Source: Prevotella sp.
Lineage (GTDB): Bacteria > Bacteroidota > Bacteroidia > Bacteroidales > Bacteroidaceae
Assembly: GCA_022778905.1 (NCBI GenBank)
Contig: JALFRV010000128.1
Coordinates: forward strand, 1 to 36,081
Direction: 5' to 3'
DNA: 36,081 nt
The translations under genes were made by a program, and so were the position numbers. Shown piece by piece: positions 25,648 through 34,492 of the stretch; the first letter of the stretch is position 1; every line of letters starts with the position of its first letter. The notes beneath the pieces were generated by a model. That model was not told where the DNA came from and did no database searches. It worked only from the letters and a program-made list of their open reading frames with translations.

Positions 25648-26365
25648 TCTTCGTGCGGGCCTCGCCGACGGATTTCGCATAGGGTATCATGTTCTTGTCC
25701 TTCAGTTTTCCGACATTGTCTGGATCAAGACTGTTGATGAGGCTATACATGAACTTGAGCTCGGGGCGCAGCTTGAAGAAAGGCAGATAGAAGTCACATC
25801 CGATGCCGATCTCTGCGTAGACGTCATACTGCTTGAGCCTTACGTAGTTTTCACCGCGCCCGCTGAGGTTGATCATCGGATTGAGTCCGGCCATGAGATA
25901 TGGCCTGTGGTTGTTGAATCGCGGCGCAGCGAAGATCAGATCGAGTGCAGATGCGATGTAGACCGTCTTGAGGTCCTGATGCTGTTCGGTCGGAGTGCCG
26001 TCGGCGTTGACCTCCTTCAGATTGCGGAAAGTGAGGTGGCGGTTGCCGAAAAACATGGTCGGAGCGACGCGGAACTGGAAATGCTGCGACAGGCGCAGTT
26101 CGCCCAAGACACCCACGGTGAAGCCCATATCCCATCGGTCTTGATCCGCGGAGATGAGGGATTCGACCGTCGTGCCGTCCTCGAAGGTCGTCACTTGCGG
26201 TCCCATGTTCATCAGCTCGACGTCCTGAAAGTGGGTTCCGACGATGATGCCGAAATGCAAGGGGCGCAGGTCGGTGTAGGGTCTGTTCTCCACCGTCCTC
26301 TCCTGCGCAACGGCTGTCATGGCCGTCAGCATCAAAGCTGATATCGTGAGGCGAAATCGGTTCAT
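25619..26365 (-). CDS. porT: PorT-family outer-membrane protein (type IX secretion)
   Basis: PorT is an outer-membrane beta-barrel protein needed for type IX secretion in Porphyromonas gingivalis and relatives. The 248-residue product has a signal peptide (1-20, ending AVAQ), the N-terminal block YTDLRPLHFGIIVGTHFQDVEL, GFTVGVLGELRLSQHFQFRVAPTMFFG, and a terminal strand ending in aromatic residues (LSFYFE), all of which fit PorT. It is monocistronic, convergent with the metallophosphatase gene. Other type IX genes are not in this window, as is usual because they are scattered. An ordinary PorT-like OmpA-barrel protein with another role is the alternative. Confidence 0.75.
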   Translation of the reverse strand: MNRFRLTISALMLTAMTAVAQERTVENRPYTDLRPLHFGIIVGTHFQDVELMNMGPQVTTFEDGTTVESLISADQDRWDMGFTVGVLGELRLSQHFQFRVAPTMFFGNRHLTFRNLKEVNADGTPTEQHQDLKTVYIASALDLIFAAPRFNNHRPYLMAGLNPMINLSGRGENYVRLKQYDVYAEIGIGCDFYLPFFKLRPELKFMYSLINSLDPDNVGKLKDKNMIPYAKSVGEARTKIIALSFYFE

Positions 26366-26452
26366 ATACTTTTAGATAACGGCAATTGCGATGGGTTATT
26401 GTCTGAAGGTTTATTTCGACATTGTATAAATTATCTAAATTGCGATCACCAT

Positions 26453-26485
26453 TTGTAGGTATTTGGAATAATAATATTATCTTTG
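26453..26485 (+). promoter_or_regulatory. Ferredoxin gene promoter
   Basis: TTTG at 26453-26456 is followed after 21 bases by TATCTTTG (26478-26485) and then CAACG, a strong match to the housekeeping promoter. The leader to 26558 is about 65 bases. Confidence 0.8.
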
Positions 26486-26557
26486 CAACGTACAAAACTC
26501 GGTATGGCAGCCCATCCGGGTGCAATAACATTATGAACAATTAAACAACGAATTACT

Positions 26558-26728
26558 ATGGCTTACGTAATTAGTAACGACTGCATTGCATGCGGAACAT
26601 GTATTGACGAATGTCCGGTTGAGGCAATCTCTGAGGGCGATATCTACTCTATCGACCCGGATGCTTGTACAGAATGCGGAACATGCGCAAGTGTTTGCCC
26701 GAACGACGCAATCAGTCTGCCTGAATAA
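26558..26728 (+). CDS. 2[4Fe-4S] ferredoxin
   Basis: A 56-residue protein starting MAYVISNDCIACG. It carries two CxxCxxCxxxCP clusters: Cys9, 12, 15 and 19, and Cys37, 40, 43 and 47, each followed by Pro at the fourth Cys. This is the classic clostridial-type ferredoxin that carries electrons at low potential in anaerobes, for example for pyruvate:ferredoxin oxidoreductase. It has its own promoter and terminator and is therefore monocistronic. The sequence is complete, with no extra domain. Confidence 0.97.
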   Translation: MAYVISNDCIACGTCIDECPVEAISEGDIYSIDPDACTECGTCASVCPNDAISLPE

Positions 26729-26756
26729 GGAACACAACGAATCAGTTGTCGAACGA

Positions 26757-26782
26757 GGCGGTCCATGTGGGCCGCCTTTTTT
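26757..26782 (+). terminator. Ferredoxin terminator
   Basis: GGCGGTCC (26757-26764) pairs with GGGCCGCC (26769-26776), one G-U pair, around an ATGT loop and is followed by six T residues. Confidence 0.92.
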
Positions 26783-27419
26783 GTGCCCGCAAAGCATCTT
26801 GCGATAACCCGGATGATGCTCTGTCGAGTAGTGGTGCGGTTTCGTTTTGTTTAGAAAGACTACGTCGGCGACCTGTTGCAGGGTCTTGGCATCATCGTAC
26901 GGATGAGGCTTGAATAATGCCGTGCTTTGATAGTGTAAAGTCTATGTTTTGTTCAAGTCACTGCGTTGGATAGTCCAAGTCTCTGAGCTGCATTTTTGAA
27001 TGATTAGTTATGGGCGTTCTTTTCGTACCGACAGGTTGGTAAGGCATAGATTTACGTTACTCGATTCGGATCATTTTCACTACCCAGGTTTACATCTTTT
27101 TCCTGCGTTCTGTAAAGTAAATCAGTAAATTTTAACCGGAAGTGTAAAGCTTTTCAGGAAGCAAGTATAAAGCAGGTAAACCAATTCAGCAACAACATCC
27201 CAAACCGTGTGAAGTAATATCAGGCATAGTCACTTGTTACAGTACGCTGAAAAATGAACATATGTTGGTTGACCTATGAAGTTACCTGGTTGACTATGCA
27301 CATCTGTTATTCTTGTATTTTCATGCTTTCCGACTGCTTTCGTCCGCTTGTCGGACATCTTGTCTGCCGGGCATCGAACGAAATCCGTTCGGACTCTAAT
27401 GACCGGTCCGGATTAAAAG

Positions 27420-27450
27420 AAGGGATACCATCTTGCGGATGATATCCCTT
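27420..27450 (-). terminator. Terminator of the exbB-to-TPR operon
   Basis: AAGGGATA (27420-27427) and TATCCCTT (27443-27450) form an 8-bp stem that extends inward through CATC/GATG with one bulge. On the - strand the stem is followed by a T-rich CTTTTAATC. It lies about 30 bases after the TPR gene stop. Confidence 0.82.
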
Positions 27451-27478
27451 ATGAAGTTGTACATTCAAGTTAGTAGAC

Positions 27479-28894
27479 TTACTTGCCGAGAGCCTGCTTG
27501 GCGGTCTCGTTGTTGGGGTCGATCTCGAGCACCTTGTTCCAATATCCGTTGGCCGTAGCCTTGTCGTTCTTCAGCAGGTAGTAGTAACCGAGATAGCGAT
27601 AGGCTTCTACAAGGCGGTCGTCGTCGCGTTCGCCCTTGGTGGTGTGTCCTTTAATGATCTCGATCAATTTCTCATAATGCGGTTTGGCTGCACCGGTCTT
27701 GGTCTCTGGGTCGAGGCTGTAGCCGATGTGGGCACGCTGATAGGTAGCGAAGTCGGCTGCGCTCGGGAACTTCTCGACCATTTCGGCGTAGATCTCGTCT
27801 GCCTTCTTGTAAGTTGCGATCTGCTCTGCGCCGGTGAGCTTCTCGGCCTGGGCCATGTACATACCTGCCAGCGTGTTGTAGTCGATAGCGGTGACCTGCT
27901 TGAGGCTCTTCAGATATTTGTCGTAGGTTGCTGTGGCATTATTGAAGTCGCCTTTTTCCTGATAGGCCTGTGCAATGTTCTTTAATGCGTCAGTTCTGTC
28001 GGCTTCATTGTTCTCGTTGTTGGCCAGCGACTGGTTGAACATCTCAATGGCCTTGTCGTATTCCTTGTTGCCTGAATATGCGTAACCGTAATAGAGGTAA
28101 TCGCTCGCTGTGATCTTTGTGGTGTCACTCTGATTGAACAGACGATCTGCATACTGCAGGGCCTCGGGGTATCTCTTCAGGTTGGTGTAGTCGAAGAAAG
28201 TGATACGGTTGAGTGCAGGATTTCTCGGGAACTTCTGGTTGCCGAACTGAGAAACGGCGAGGCTCTTCTCAAACTCTCCCTTGAGGAAGTAGTCGAGGGC
28301 GAAGTTGACGAGTTGGTCTGCTTCCATCTTGTTCTTGTCGACCTTCTCATAGAACTCGAGGGCCTTGTCCAAATTGCCTGCACGGTCGTAGATCTGTGCG
28401 GAAATGATGTCAACAGGATAGTCGGGACGCTGGCGGCGGAGCTCTTCGAGCTTGGCAACAGCTGAAGCCGGGCTGGTCTTGCTGTTGATCTGTGCATATT
28501 TGCGATAGCCTTCGGGGTTCTTGGGATCAAAGTATGTGGCATTTTCATACCAGCTGGAGGCTGCTCCACCGTTGTCTTTCACCACTTCGATGTCACCGGC
28601 CAGAATATAGGCAGGGCCATATTTTTTGTCGCGCTGGATTGCCAACTGAACATACTTGGATGCGTTTGCCGTATCTTTCACGTCAAGATAGGCGCGGCCG
28701 ATGCCGACGAGGACGTCTGCAAACTTCTTGTTCTGCTTGAAGATTTGCTTCACCTGATCATCAGCGTTGGGGGCTTTTTCCTTGATGATCTTTGTCACTT
28801 GATCGATGACAGCTTTGTGGTCATCCTGTGCCATGGCGCTGGAGCTGAATCCTAACATCAGTACACCAGCTAATAGATATTTGATTGCTTTCAT
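27479..28894 (-). CDS. Periplasmic or outer-membrane TPR-repeat protein
   Basis: The 471-residue protein has a signal peptide (1-22, ending AMAQ) and at least six tetratricopeptide-type helical hairpins, for example VGIGRAYLDVKDTANASKYVQLAI, ASDYLYYGYAYSGNKEYDKAIEMF, KNIAQAYQEKGDFNNATATY and the last YRYLGYYYLLKNDKATANGYWNKVLEIDPN. TPR arrays usually mediate protein contacts. As the last gene of the TonB operon, 63 bases after the PstS-like gene, it may act as a periplasmic scaffold for the ExbBD-TonB machine or its client. No enzymatic motif was seen. Confidence 0.9.
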   Translation of the reverse strand: MKAIKYLLAGVLMLGFSSSAMAQDDHKAVIDQVTKIIKEKAPNADDQVKQIFKQNKKFADVLVGIGRAYLDVKDTANASKYVQLAIQRDKKYGPAYILAGDIEVVKDNGGAASSWYENATYFDPKNPEGYRKYAQINSKTSPASAVAKLEELRRQRPDYPVDIISAQIYDRAGNLDKALEFYEKVDKNKMEADQLVNFALDYFLKGEFEKSLAVSQFGNQKFPRNPALNRITFFDYTNLKRYPEALQYADRLFNQSDTTKITASDYLYYGYAYSGNKEYDKAIEMFNQSLANNENNEADRTDALKNIAQAYQEKGDFNNATATYDKYLKSLKQVTAIDYNTLAGMYMAQAEKLTGAEQIATYKKADEIYAEMVEKFPSAADFATYQRAHIGYSLDPETKTGAAKPHYEKLIEIIKGHTTKGERDDDRLVEAYRYLGYYYLLKNDKATANGYWNKVLEIDPNNETAKQALGK

Positions 28895-28957
28895 AATTCT
28901 CTTGTTAATGAGTTTGATGTTCCTATTTGATTGGACGAATTAAAGCTACGAAAGTTT

Positions 28958-29926
28958 CTATTGTTCACTAACATTAACATCGCGTATCGATATGTTTCCC
29001 TGCACGGGAAGCAGTCCGGACTTGAAGATGATCATCTGCCCCTTAGGAGAGCGGATGAAGTTTGCGAATCCCCAAGGCAGTCCGTTGATAGGGTCATTGA
29101 GCAAGCAGTAGATCGTGCGGATCAATGGATAGTTGCCGTTATATATATAATATTGATAAGGCTTCCAGCTGTTGGCCGGCGTAGCCTTGTCCCGTCGGCT
29201 TACCGACATGAGTCGAATTTTCTTGTTGAATGTAAGGTTTGTCGTGTCACGCTTGTCGTTCAGCCAGTTGCTTCCAATGATGCCGATGGCACCGGGATTT
29301 TTTTCGACGTAGTTGATTACGTCGGCCGTCTTGTTCGTAGCTACGACATTGGGATTGGTGATAGGCTTTCCTTTGAGTATGCTGTCTTCCGCAAAGTGGA
29401 CTGTGCTTGACTTCTTGTTGTCGAACACCAAGGTGATCGCTCCTCTCTTTGATCCCGGGTTGATGTCGTTCCATACCTTTGCATCGCCCGTCAGAATCCT
29501 GGCGATGTCTTTCACGGTGATGAGCGTGTCTGTGTTCGCTTTGTTTACGATCAAGGCAAGTCCGTCATAGGCGACCGGTATGGCACGGGGCATGAATCGT
29601 CTGTCTTTCAGATTCTGGAGCTCAGTGTCCTTGAAGTTGCGGGAGGTGATGACTAAGCAGATCGGATTTTTCTCCCGCAGGAGCATGTTGATGCCGTCTG
29701 ACTCATTTGTATAAATAGGCTTTACCTTAGCCTGCGTATAAATAGTCTCGAAGATTTCACGTTCTTCTTCGATGATAGGACTAAAACTTTCGTCAGAGGC
29801 AAAACTAATTGCCCCTGACGAATAAGTATCTGTCCTGCCGCCTTTGTGCTTCGGTTGTCCACACGAAGTCATCAGGCAAGCGGCGAGAGTCAATCCTACG
29901 AAACTGTAAGATAGTCTTTTCTTCAT
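28958..29926 (-). CDS. PstS-like phosphate-binding-family lipoprotein
   Basis: The 322-residue protein has lipobox LMTSC and then a periplasmic binding-protein fold of the PstS type: SDESFSPIIEEEREIFE, YDGLALIVNKANTDTLITVKDIARILTGDAKVW, NPGAIGIIGSNWL and the C-terminal GLPWGFANFIRSPKGQMIIFKSGLLP. No pstA/B/C genes are nearby; instead it lies 12 bases after tonB, within the energising operon. Binding of phosphate itself is not established; the usual TGSG-type phosphate loop is not obvious. It may have been recruited as a structural or sensing partner of the TonB system. Confidence 0.85.
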   Translation of the reverse strand: MKKRLSYSFVGLTLAACLMTSCGQPKHKGGRTDTYSSGAISFASDESFSPIIEEEREIFETIYTQAKVKPIYTNESDGINMLLREKNPICLVITSRNFKDTELQNLKDRRFMPRAIPVAYDGLALIVNKANTDTLITVKDIARILTGDAKVWNDINPGSKRGAITLVFDNKKSSTVHFAEDSILKGKPITNPNVVATNKTADVINYVEKNPGAIGIIGSNWLNDKRDTTNLTFNKKIRLMSVSRRDKATPANSWKPYQYYIYNGNYPLIRTIYCLLNDPINGLPWGFANFIRSPKGQMIIFKSGLLPVQGNISIRDVNVSEQ

Positions 29927-29938
29927 TTGCTGTACTGT

Positions 29939-30769
29939 TTACTGGAGTCGGAAAGAAACCGGTACGTTGTACTTAACACGAACTGCAGAACCGTTCTGCT
30001 TGCCAGGAATCCACTTCGGCATGCTGCTTACGACGCGCGAAGCCTCGCGGTCAAGTGACGGGTCAACAGAGCGTACGACTCTTACGTCGGTAATTGAACC
30101 ATCCTTCTCAACGACGAATGAAACAACTACACGGCCCTGTACGCCGTTCTCCTGAGCAACAACCGGGTACTTGACATTATTGTGCAGATACTCCATCAAT
30201 GCGCTGTTTCCACCGGGGAATGACGGCATCTGCTCTACAACGTCGAACACCTTGTTTTCTTCCTGCTTAGGTGGTTCGGGCTGAGCGATCACTTCCTTTG
30301 CCTTGAGCACTTCACCGTTGGCGTCATCGTTACCTTTGACGTCGAATGAACCGATCGCAGCCTTGTTCTCCATCAACTGATCCTGAGTCTTGATTTCATC
30401 CTCAGGCTTTACCTCATTATCCTTCTTGATGACAGGTGCGGTAAACTTGATAGAGCTCTTGACACGCTCAACAACCTTTTCAGGTTCTACTTCGATTTTC
30501 TTTTGTTTAACTTCAGCTTTCTTCTTTGGCTGATTAAGGGTAGAGAGCTCAGTCACCTGTTGGGCGGCAACCTTGCGTGCGTTTTCGTCTACAATGTTCT
30601 TAATTGCCATAGCTGCAAATGCAATAACTGCAAGTACGATGACTGAGATGATAGAGATGATATTACGCTTGGTCGTCCCTTTGCGAAGCCGGTAAGCTCC
30701 GTAGTTTTTGTTCCTACCTTCGAATATCAGATCTACCCACTCGTCTTGAATCAAATCAATTTTTGCCAT
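29939..30769 (-). CDS. tonB: TonB energy-transducing protein
   Basis: TonB spans the periplasm and passes proton-motive energy from ExbB/ExbD to outer-membrane transporters such as SusC. The 276-residue protein has a cytoplasmic N-terminus (FEGRNKNYGAYRLRK, typical of Bacteroidota TonB), one membrane segment (about 36-56), a Lys/Glu/Pro-rich linker (about 80-180) and a C-terminal TonB domain (about 185-276; YPVVAQENGVQGRVVVSFVV, VDPSLDREASRVVSSMPKWIPGKQNG, ending PVSFRLQ). It follows the second exbD by 39 bases in a gap that contains the 10-base palindrome TGTCATGACA. Confidence 0.95.
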   Translation of the reverse strand: MAKIDLIQDEWVDLIFEGRNKNYGAYRLRKGTTKRNIISIISVIVLAVIAFAAMAIKNIVDENARKVAAQQVTELSTLNQPKKKAEVKQKKIEVEPEKVVERVKSSIKFTAPVIKKDNEVKPEDEIKTQDQLMENKAAIGSFDVKGNDDANGEVLKAKEVIAQPEPPKQEENKVFDVVEQMPSFPGGNSALMEYLHNNVKYPVVAQENGVQGRVVVSFVVEKDGSITDVRVVRSVDPSLDREASRVVSSMPKWIPGKQNGSAVRVKYNVPVSFRLQ

Positions 30770-30808
30770 TTCTTTTGCGTTTAAATTGTTAATTACATGT
30801 CATGACAA

Positions 30809-31483
30809 TTATTCAATGCCACGCTTCTTGAGAAGCGTTTCATCTTCTGGCTTGATCTTGTCAATAACGTACTTACCAATACTGCAAATTTGCATTTCAT
30901 CGAGTGCGTCAATCAGATTCTTGTATGAAGACTTGTCGGTTGCTTTGATGATGACAGTCATTGTACCGACCTTTTCACCATCAATTTCACCTCCCTTGAT
31001 TTTGGCCAATTCTACATTGTAGATAGAATCGTTGTATTTCTTCGGGTCCTTCAGTTTCTTCTGATCGAGTTTGGCTTTGGCTTGCATAACCTGCTGGACA
31101 GGATATGTTCCGTCTTCTGTAACGTGGTTGATCATGACCTTGCGGATGCCGTCTTTGCCCCACGTCGTTTCTTTCAAACTCTGTGGATCTTCGTATTTCG
31201 GCTGTCCGGCAAAATAGTAAATCTTGTTGTTGGCACACACATAGACCGTAATCGTGTATGATGCCTTAGTAACAGACTTATCTTGATCCTGCAGGTTCTT
31301 GTCGTTACTTGGTACAGTTAACTCCATTGTCTGGGGCTTGGCCAATGAAGTACAGAGCATAAAGAATGTGATCAAAAGCATCATCATGTCAACCATCGGA
31401 GTGAAGTCCACGCGGACATTCATCTTCTTCTGCTTGCTTTTGTTGCCTTTTGAGTTTTGGCTTTGACTTACTTCTGCACTCAT
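30809..31483 (-). CDS. exbD: ExbD/TolR-family protein, second copy
   Basis: ExbD is an inner-membrane protein of the proton-driven ExbB-ExbD complex. The 224-residue protein has a cytoplasmic Lys-rich N-terminus, the membrane segment VDFTPMVDMMMLLITFFMLCTSL (about 27-49) with the conserved Asp in PMVDMM, and a periplasmic domain longer than in proteobacterial ExbD (about 140 residues), including a 70-residue central insertion. The C-terminal GTMTVIIKATDKSSYKNLIDALDEMQ is the standard ExbD fold end. It starts one base after the stop of the first exbD. The two may form heteromers. Confidence 0.93.
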   Translation of the reverse strand: MSAEVSQSQNSKGNKSKQKKMNVRVDFTPMVDMMMLLITFFMLCTSLAKPQTMELTVPSNDKNLQDQDKSVTKASYTITVYVCANNKIYYFAGQPKYEDPQSLKETTWGKDGIRKVMINHVTEDGTYPVQQVMQAKAKLDQKKLKDPKKYNDSIYNVELAKIKGGEIDGEKVGTMTVIIKATDKSSYKNLIDALDEMQICSIGKYVIDKIKPEDETLLKKRGIE

Positions 31484-31484
31484 A

Positions 31485-32099
31485 TTACTCGCCCTCCTGT
31501 TTTTTGTAAGAAGTGATCAAGTAGTAACGGTTCTTACTCATATCTTGAAGTTCGGACATGACCTTCTTGATAATCTTATAAGGAGTGTTCTCATCTGCCT
31601 TGATCGCAAGCTTGATGTCGGAGTTGACATTGAATGCCTGGTCTACCCACATTTGGAACTCACTCTTCTTACCGTCAATACTGTCAGTCGGGATTCCTTG
31701 ATTCTTCAGCTCTTCGCTTCTCTGTGTATCTTCAAGATTCAGATATGCTGAGAGCTTATCCATCGATACACCCCACATCGGGTCTTTCTGGAATCTCTTC
31801 TGCTGTTCACCTGTTAACGCGACGCCAAACTGTCCGGTCATGCCCGCGAGCACATCCAGCATCTGCGCCTGATTGTCCATACTCATGAATACCTGTCCCT
31901 TTTTATCGACAAGGATATTCAGCACATTCTTTTCCGGGACTTTGATCTCCGAGACCGAACCTGGGGTCACAACCTTGACTGGTTCATTCTTCACGAATGT
32001 TGATGTCAACATGAAGAATGTCAGCAAGAGGACCATCACGTCCGACATAGGAGTCATGTCGATCCAGACGTCACTTTTCTTAATTTTTACTTTACCCAT
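31485..32099 (-). CDS. exbD: ExbD/TolR-family protein, first copy
   Basis: The 204-residue protein has the ExbD membrane segment WIDMTPMSDVMVLLLTFFMLT (about 12-32), with the conserved Asp of PMSDVM that takes part in proton transfer, and a periplasmic domain ending in IKLAIKADENTPYKIIKKVMSELQDM. Like its neighbour it has an insertion in the middle of the periplasmic part. It begins 30 bases after exbB. Paired exbD genes after exbB are usual in Bacteroidota TonB operons. Confidence 0.93.
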   Translation of the reverse strand: MGKVKIKKSDVWIDMTPMSDVMVLLLTFFMLTSTFVKNEPVKVVTPGSVSEIKVPEKNVLNILVDKKGQVFMSMDNQAQMLDVLAGMTGQFGVALTGEQQKRFQKDPMWGVSMDKLSAYLNLEDTQRSEELKNQGIPTDSIDGKKSEFQMWVDQAFNVNSDIKLAIKADENTPYKIIKKVMSELQDMSKNRYYLITSYKKQEGE

Positions 32100-32129
32100 A
32101 GCGATAAATTATTAAAGGGTTAGCAAAAA

Positions 32130-32966
32130 TTAAGCGTCTGCATGATTGGCTTCGAAAGTCTGTGCAATTGTGTAACCAACCTCATCGAGGGCGTATGTCA
32201 ACTTGTCAATCTTGTTTGTGAAGAAGTTGTAAGATACAACGGCAACCCAAGATGTTGCAATACCGAATGCAGTGTTGATCAAGGCCTCAGAAATACCTTC
32301 TGACAGTGCCAGAGAGTCACCACCACCACCTGCGGCAAGAGCAGCGAATGAACGGATCATACCGGTTACAGTTCCGAGAAGACCGGTCAGTGTACCCAAT
32401 GTTACAATTGTTGCAATGATCGGAAGATTCATCTGGAGTGTGGGCATTTCAAGCTGCGTAGCTTCCTCATGGGCCTGCTGGATCTTGGAAACTTTCTGTG
32501 AAACCTTGATGTTGGCTGTCGTGCTGTCCTGCTCTTTGTAAGCATGGAGGGATGCAGACACAACGTTTGCAACAGAGCCACCCATCTTATCGCATGCCTT
32601 CTGGGCTTCTTCCCACTTCTGCTCTTTTACAAGGCCCTTGATGTTGGCGACGAATTTAGTCAAGGAGCCCTTGCCAAAAGCGGTGCGAAGTGCCAGCCAA
32701 CGCTCAACGCTGAGGCAGATAACGGTCAAAAGCAGTGTGTGGATTACAGGAACGACCATGCCGCCTTTGTAGATTGTACCCAGCAAATTGCCGTTCAATA
32801 CGGCCCCAGAAGGATCGTTGTTGACGAAGTTAGCCGGGTCTCCCAACAAGTACTTGAAGATCAAAACTGCTGCTACGAAGCATACAACAATGACCCAAAA
32901 TGCATTTCTAATTCCGTGGAAGCCCGACGATTTCTTAGGGCTGGCTGTTTTTTGTGTAGTTGCCAT
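32130..32966 (-). CDS. exbB: ExbB/TolQ/MotA-family proton channel
   Basis: ExbB forms the pentameric inner-membrane channel around ExbD. The 278-residue protein has an N-terminal membrane segment (about 20-44), a second (about 68-90, VIHTLLLTVICLSVERWLA), a cytoplasmic helical loop (about 95-180) and the two conserved C-terminal membrane segments (TIVTLGTLTGLLGTVTGMI and LINTAFGIATSWVAVVSYNFF) with the GLLGTV and small-residue packing typical of MotA/TolQ/ExbB. It is the first gene of a six-gene operon ending with the TPR gene. Confidence 0.95.
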   Translation of the reverse strand: MATTQKTASPKKSSGFHGIRNAFWVIVVCFVAAVLIFKYLLGDPANFVNNDPSGAVLNGNLLGTIYKGGMVVPVIHTLLLTVICLSVERWLALRTAFGKGSLTKFVANIKGLVKEQKWEEAQKACDKMGGSVANVVSASLHAYKEQDSTTANIKVSQKVSKIQQAHEEATQLEMPTLQMNLPIIATIVTLGTLTGLLGTVTGMIRSFAALAAGGGGDSLALSEGISEALINTAFGIATSWVAVVSYNFFTNKIDKLTYALDEVGYTIAQTFEANHADA

Positions 32967-33086
32967 AATTTTTAAATTTTAATTTTTAGTTATAAATAAA
33001 TTTAAGATGTTAATAATTTTCTGATTCTGTGCGAGTTGCTTGATTAATTAATAAATTTGCGATTGTTGCTTTATAGTTTAATGAGG

Positions 33087-33094
33087 CAAAGATA
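33087..33094 (-). promoter_or_regulatory. Promoter of the exbB-exbD-exbD-tonB operon
   Basis: The - strand reads TATCTTTG (complement of 33087-33094) followed by CC, a good -7 box. No TTTG -33 box is seen at the right distance. The leader to 32966 would be about 115 bases and very AT-rich. Confidence 0.65.
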
Positions 33095-33182
33095 ACAAAT
33101 TCGATATTATTATACTCTAAATTAAGAAGATTTAACGATTTTATTTTTCTTCACGATCATCTTTCTTTGAGCTTTCGATTGT

Positions 33183-34376
33183 TTATTTTAACTTTGCTAA
33201 TGTTTCCTTGATTCGTCGCAGTGCCTCCCGTATGTTCTCATCGCTGGTCGCATAGCTCATGCGGAAGCATTCGGGATCCCCGAACGCATCTCCGCCGACT
33301 GTGGCTACGTGTCCGACCTCGAGCAGGTACATGGCTAAATCGTTCGTATTGCTGATCACGCGGGCTCCGTCTTTTTTTCCGAAGAAGCTGCTGCATTTCG
33401 GGAAGAGGTAGAAAGCGCCTTCGGGAACATTGACTTCAAGCCCCGGAATGTCTTTTGCGAGTTCTACGATGAGGTCTCTGCGTCGACGGAATGCCTCCCG
33501 CATTTCTGCCACACAGTCCTGCGGTCCGGTATACGCCTCAACTGCTGCCATCTGGCTTACGCTGCTTGTCCCGCTCGTATATTGTCCCTGGAGCTTGTTG
33601 ATGCCTTTGGTGATCCACTCGGGAGCTGCGACCCAACCTAATCTCCAGCCGGTCATGGCGTATGCCTTGCTGACACCGTTGCAGATGATCGTGCGCTCTT
33701 TCATGCCTGGGCAGGCTGCGATGCTGGCGTTCTGGCCGACATAATTGATGTGCTCGTAGATTTCGTCAGAAAGCACAAAAAGATCTTCATGGCGGCGGAT
33801 GACCTCTGCCAGCTTGTCCAGCTCTTCACGGGTGTAGACGCTTCCGGTCGGATTGCTTGGCGAACAGAGGATGAGCATCTTTGTCTTCGGGGTGATGGCG
33901 GCTTCCAATTGAGCGGCTGTCATCTTGAAGTTCTGATCGAATCCGGCTTTGACGATGACCGGATTGCCACCTGCTAATTTCACCATCTGCGGATAGCTGA
34001 CCCAGTAGGGGGTCGGGATGATGACTTCGTCGCCATCATTCACGAGGGCGAGGATGCTGTTGCAGACTCCCTGCTTGCCGCCTGTGCCGACGATGATCTC
34101 TGCGGGGGCGTAGTCCAATTGATTCTCCTTTTTCAGCTTGTCGGAGATGGCGTTGCGCAGTGCCGGGTAACCCGGGACTGGCGAATACTTGGAATAATTT
34201 TCGTCGATCGCTTTCTTACCGGCTTCCTTGATGTGTTCCGGTGTGTTGAAGTCAGGCTCTCCGACACTCATGTTGATCACATCGATGCCTTGAGCTTTCA
34301 TCTCACTACTTTTCTGCGACATGGCGAGCGTGGCTGACGGCGCCAGGCGGATCAGCCGATCTGATAACTGTGACAT
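33183..34376 (-). CDS. aspC: Class I/II pyridoxal-phosphate aminotransferase, aspartate aminotransferase type
   Basis: The enzyme exchanges amino groups between aspartate and 2-oxoglutarate. The 397-residue protein shows the fold-type I landmarks: GTGGKQGV (cofactor phosphate, about 97-104), SNPTG with N175, SDEIYE with D204 and Y207, NGVSKAYAMTGWRLGW with the Schiff-base K237, and FRMSYA near the C-terminus with the carboxylate-binding Arg. The pattern fits subgroup I-gamma bacterial enzymes, which may also take prephenate or other acceptors. The start at 34376 (MSQLSDRL) is chosen over an in-frame one ten codons upstream that overlaps the promoter. Single-gene unit. Confidence 0.9.
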   Translation of the reverse strand: MSQLSDRLIRLAPSATLAMSQKSSEMKAQGIDVINMSVGEPDFNTPEHIKEAGKKAIDENYSKYSPVPGYPALRNAISDKLKKENQLDYAPAEIIVGTGGKQGVCNSILALVNDGDEVIIPTPYWVSYPQMVKLAGGNPVIVKAGFDQNFKMTAAQLEAAITPKTKMLILCSPSNPTGSVYTREELDKLAEVIRRHEDLFVLSDEIYEHINYVGQNASIAACPGMKERTIICNGVSKAYAMTGWRLGWVAAPEWITKGINKLQGQYTSGTSSVSQMAAVEAYTGPQDCVAEMREAFRRRRDLIVELAKDIPGLEVNVPEGAFYLFPKCSSFFGKKDGARVISNTNDLAMYLLEVGHVATVGGDAFGDPECFRMSYATSDENIREALRRIKETLAKLK

Positions 34377-34403
34377 AATTGTTTTGTTATTTATTCCTTG
34401 TTG

Positions 34404-34411
34404 CAAAAATA
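34404..34411 (-). promoter_or_regulatory. Aminotransferase gene promoter
   Basis: The - strand reads TATTTTTG (complement of 34404-34411) followed by CAACAAGG, fitting the -7 consensus, with TTTC about 20 bases upstream in place of TTTG. The leader is about 25 bases. Confidence 0.65.
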
Positions 34412-34492
34412 CTCAATTTATTCTTTCTGACGAAAAAACATGGCAGTAAATTTGCGTTTTCGATTAAATATTGATCATTTTTTATCTTTTGT

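Larger units (their letters stand above)
26729..27478. other. Gene-poor stretch of 750 bases
   Basis: Apart from the ferredoxin terminator at its left and the TPR-gene terminator at its right, no gene could be supported. A 62-codon open frame at 27254-27442 has no recognisable features. Weak direct repeats occur: CAAGTC at 26954 and 26976 (22 apart) and GGTTGAC at 27267 and 27288 (21 apart). The stretch is AT-rich by eye and may hold a small RNA or decayed sequence. Confidence 0.6.

Noticed and set aside
27254..27442. A 62-codon open frame in the gene-poor stretch
   Set aside because: No promoter box, no family resemblance, and Cys/Trp-rich composition unlike the neighbours; most likely chance.
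30798..30807. The perfect palindrome TGTCATGACA between exbD and tonB as an operator
   Set aside because: Ten bases inside an operon gap may be chance; no second copy or promoter was found near it.
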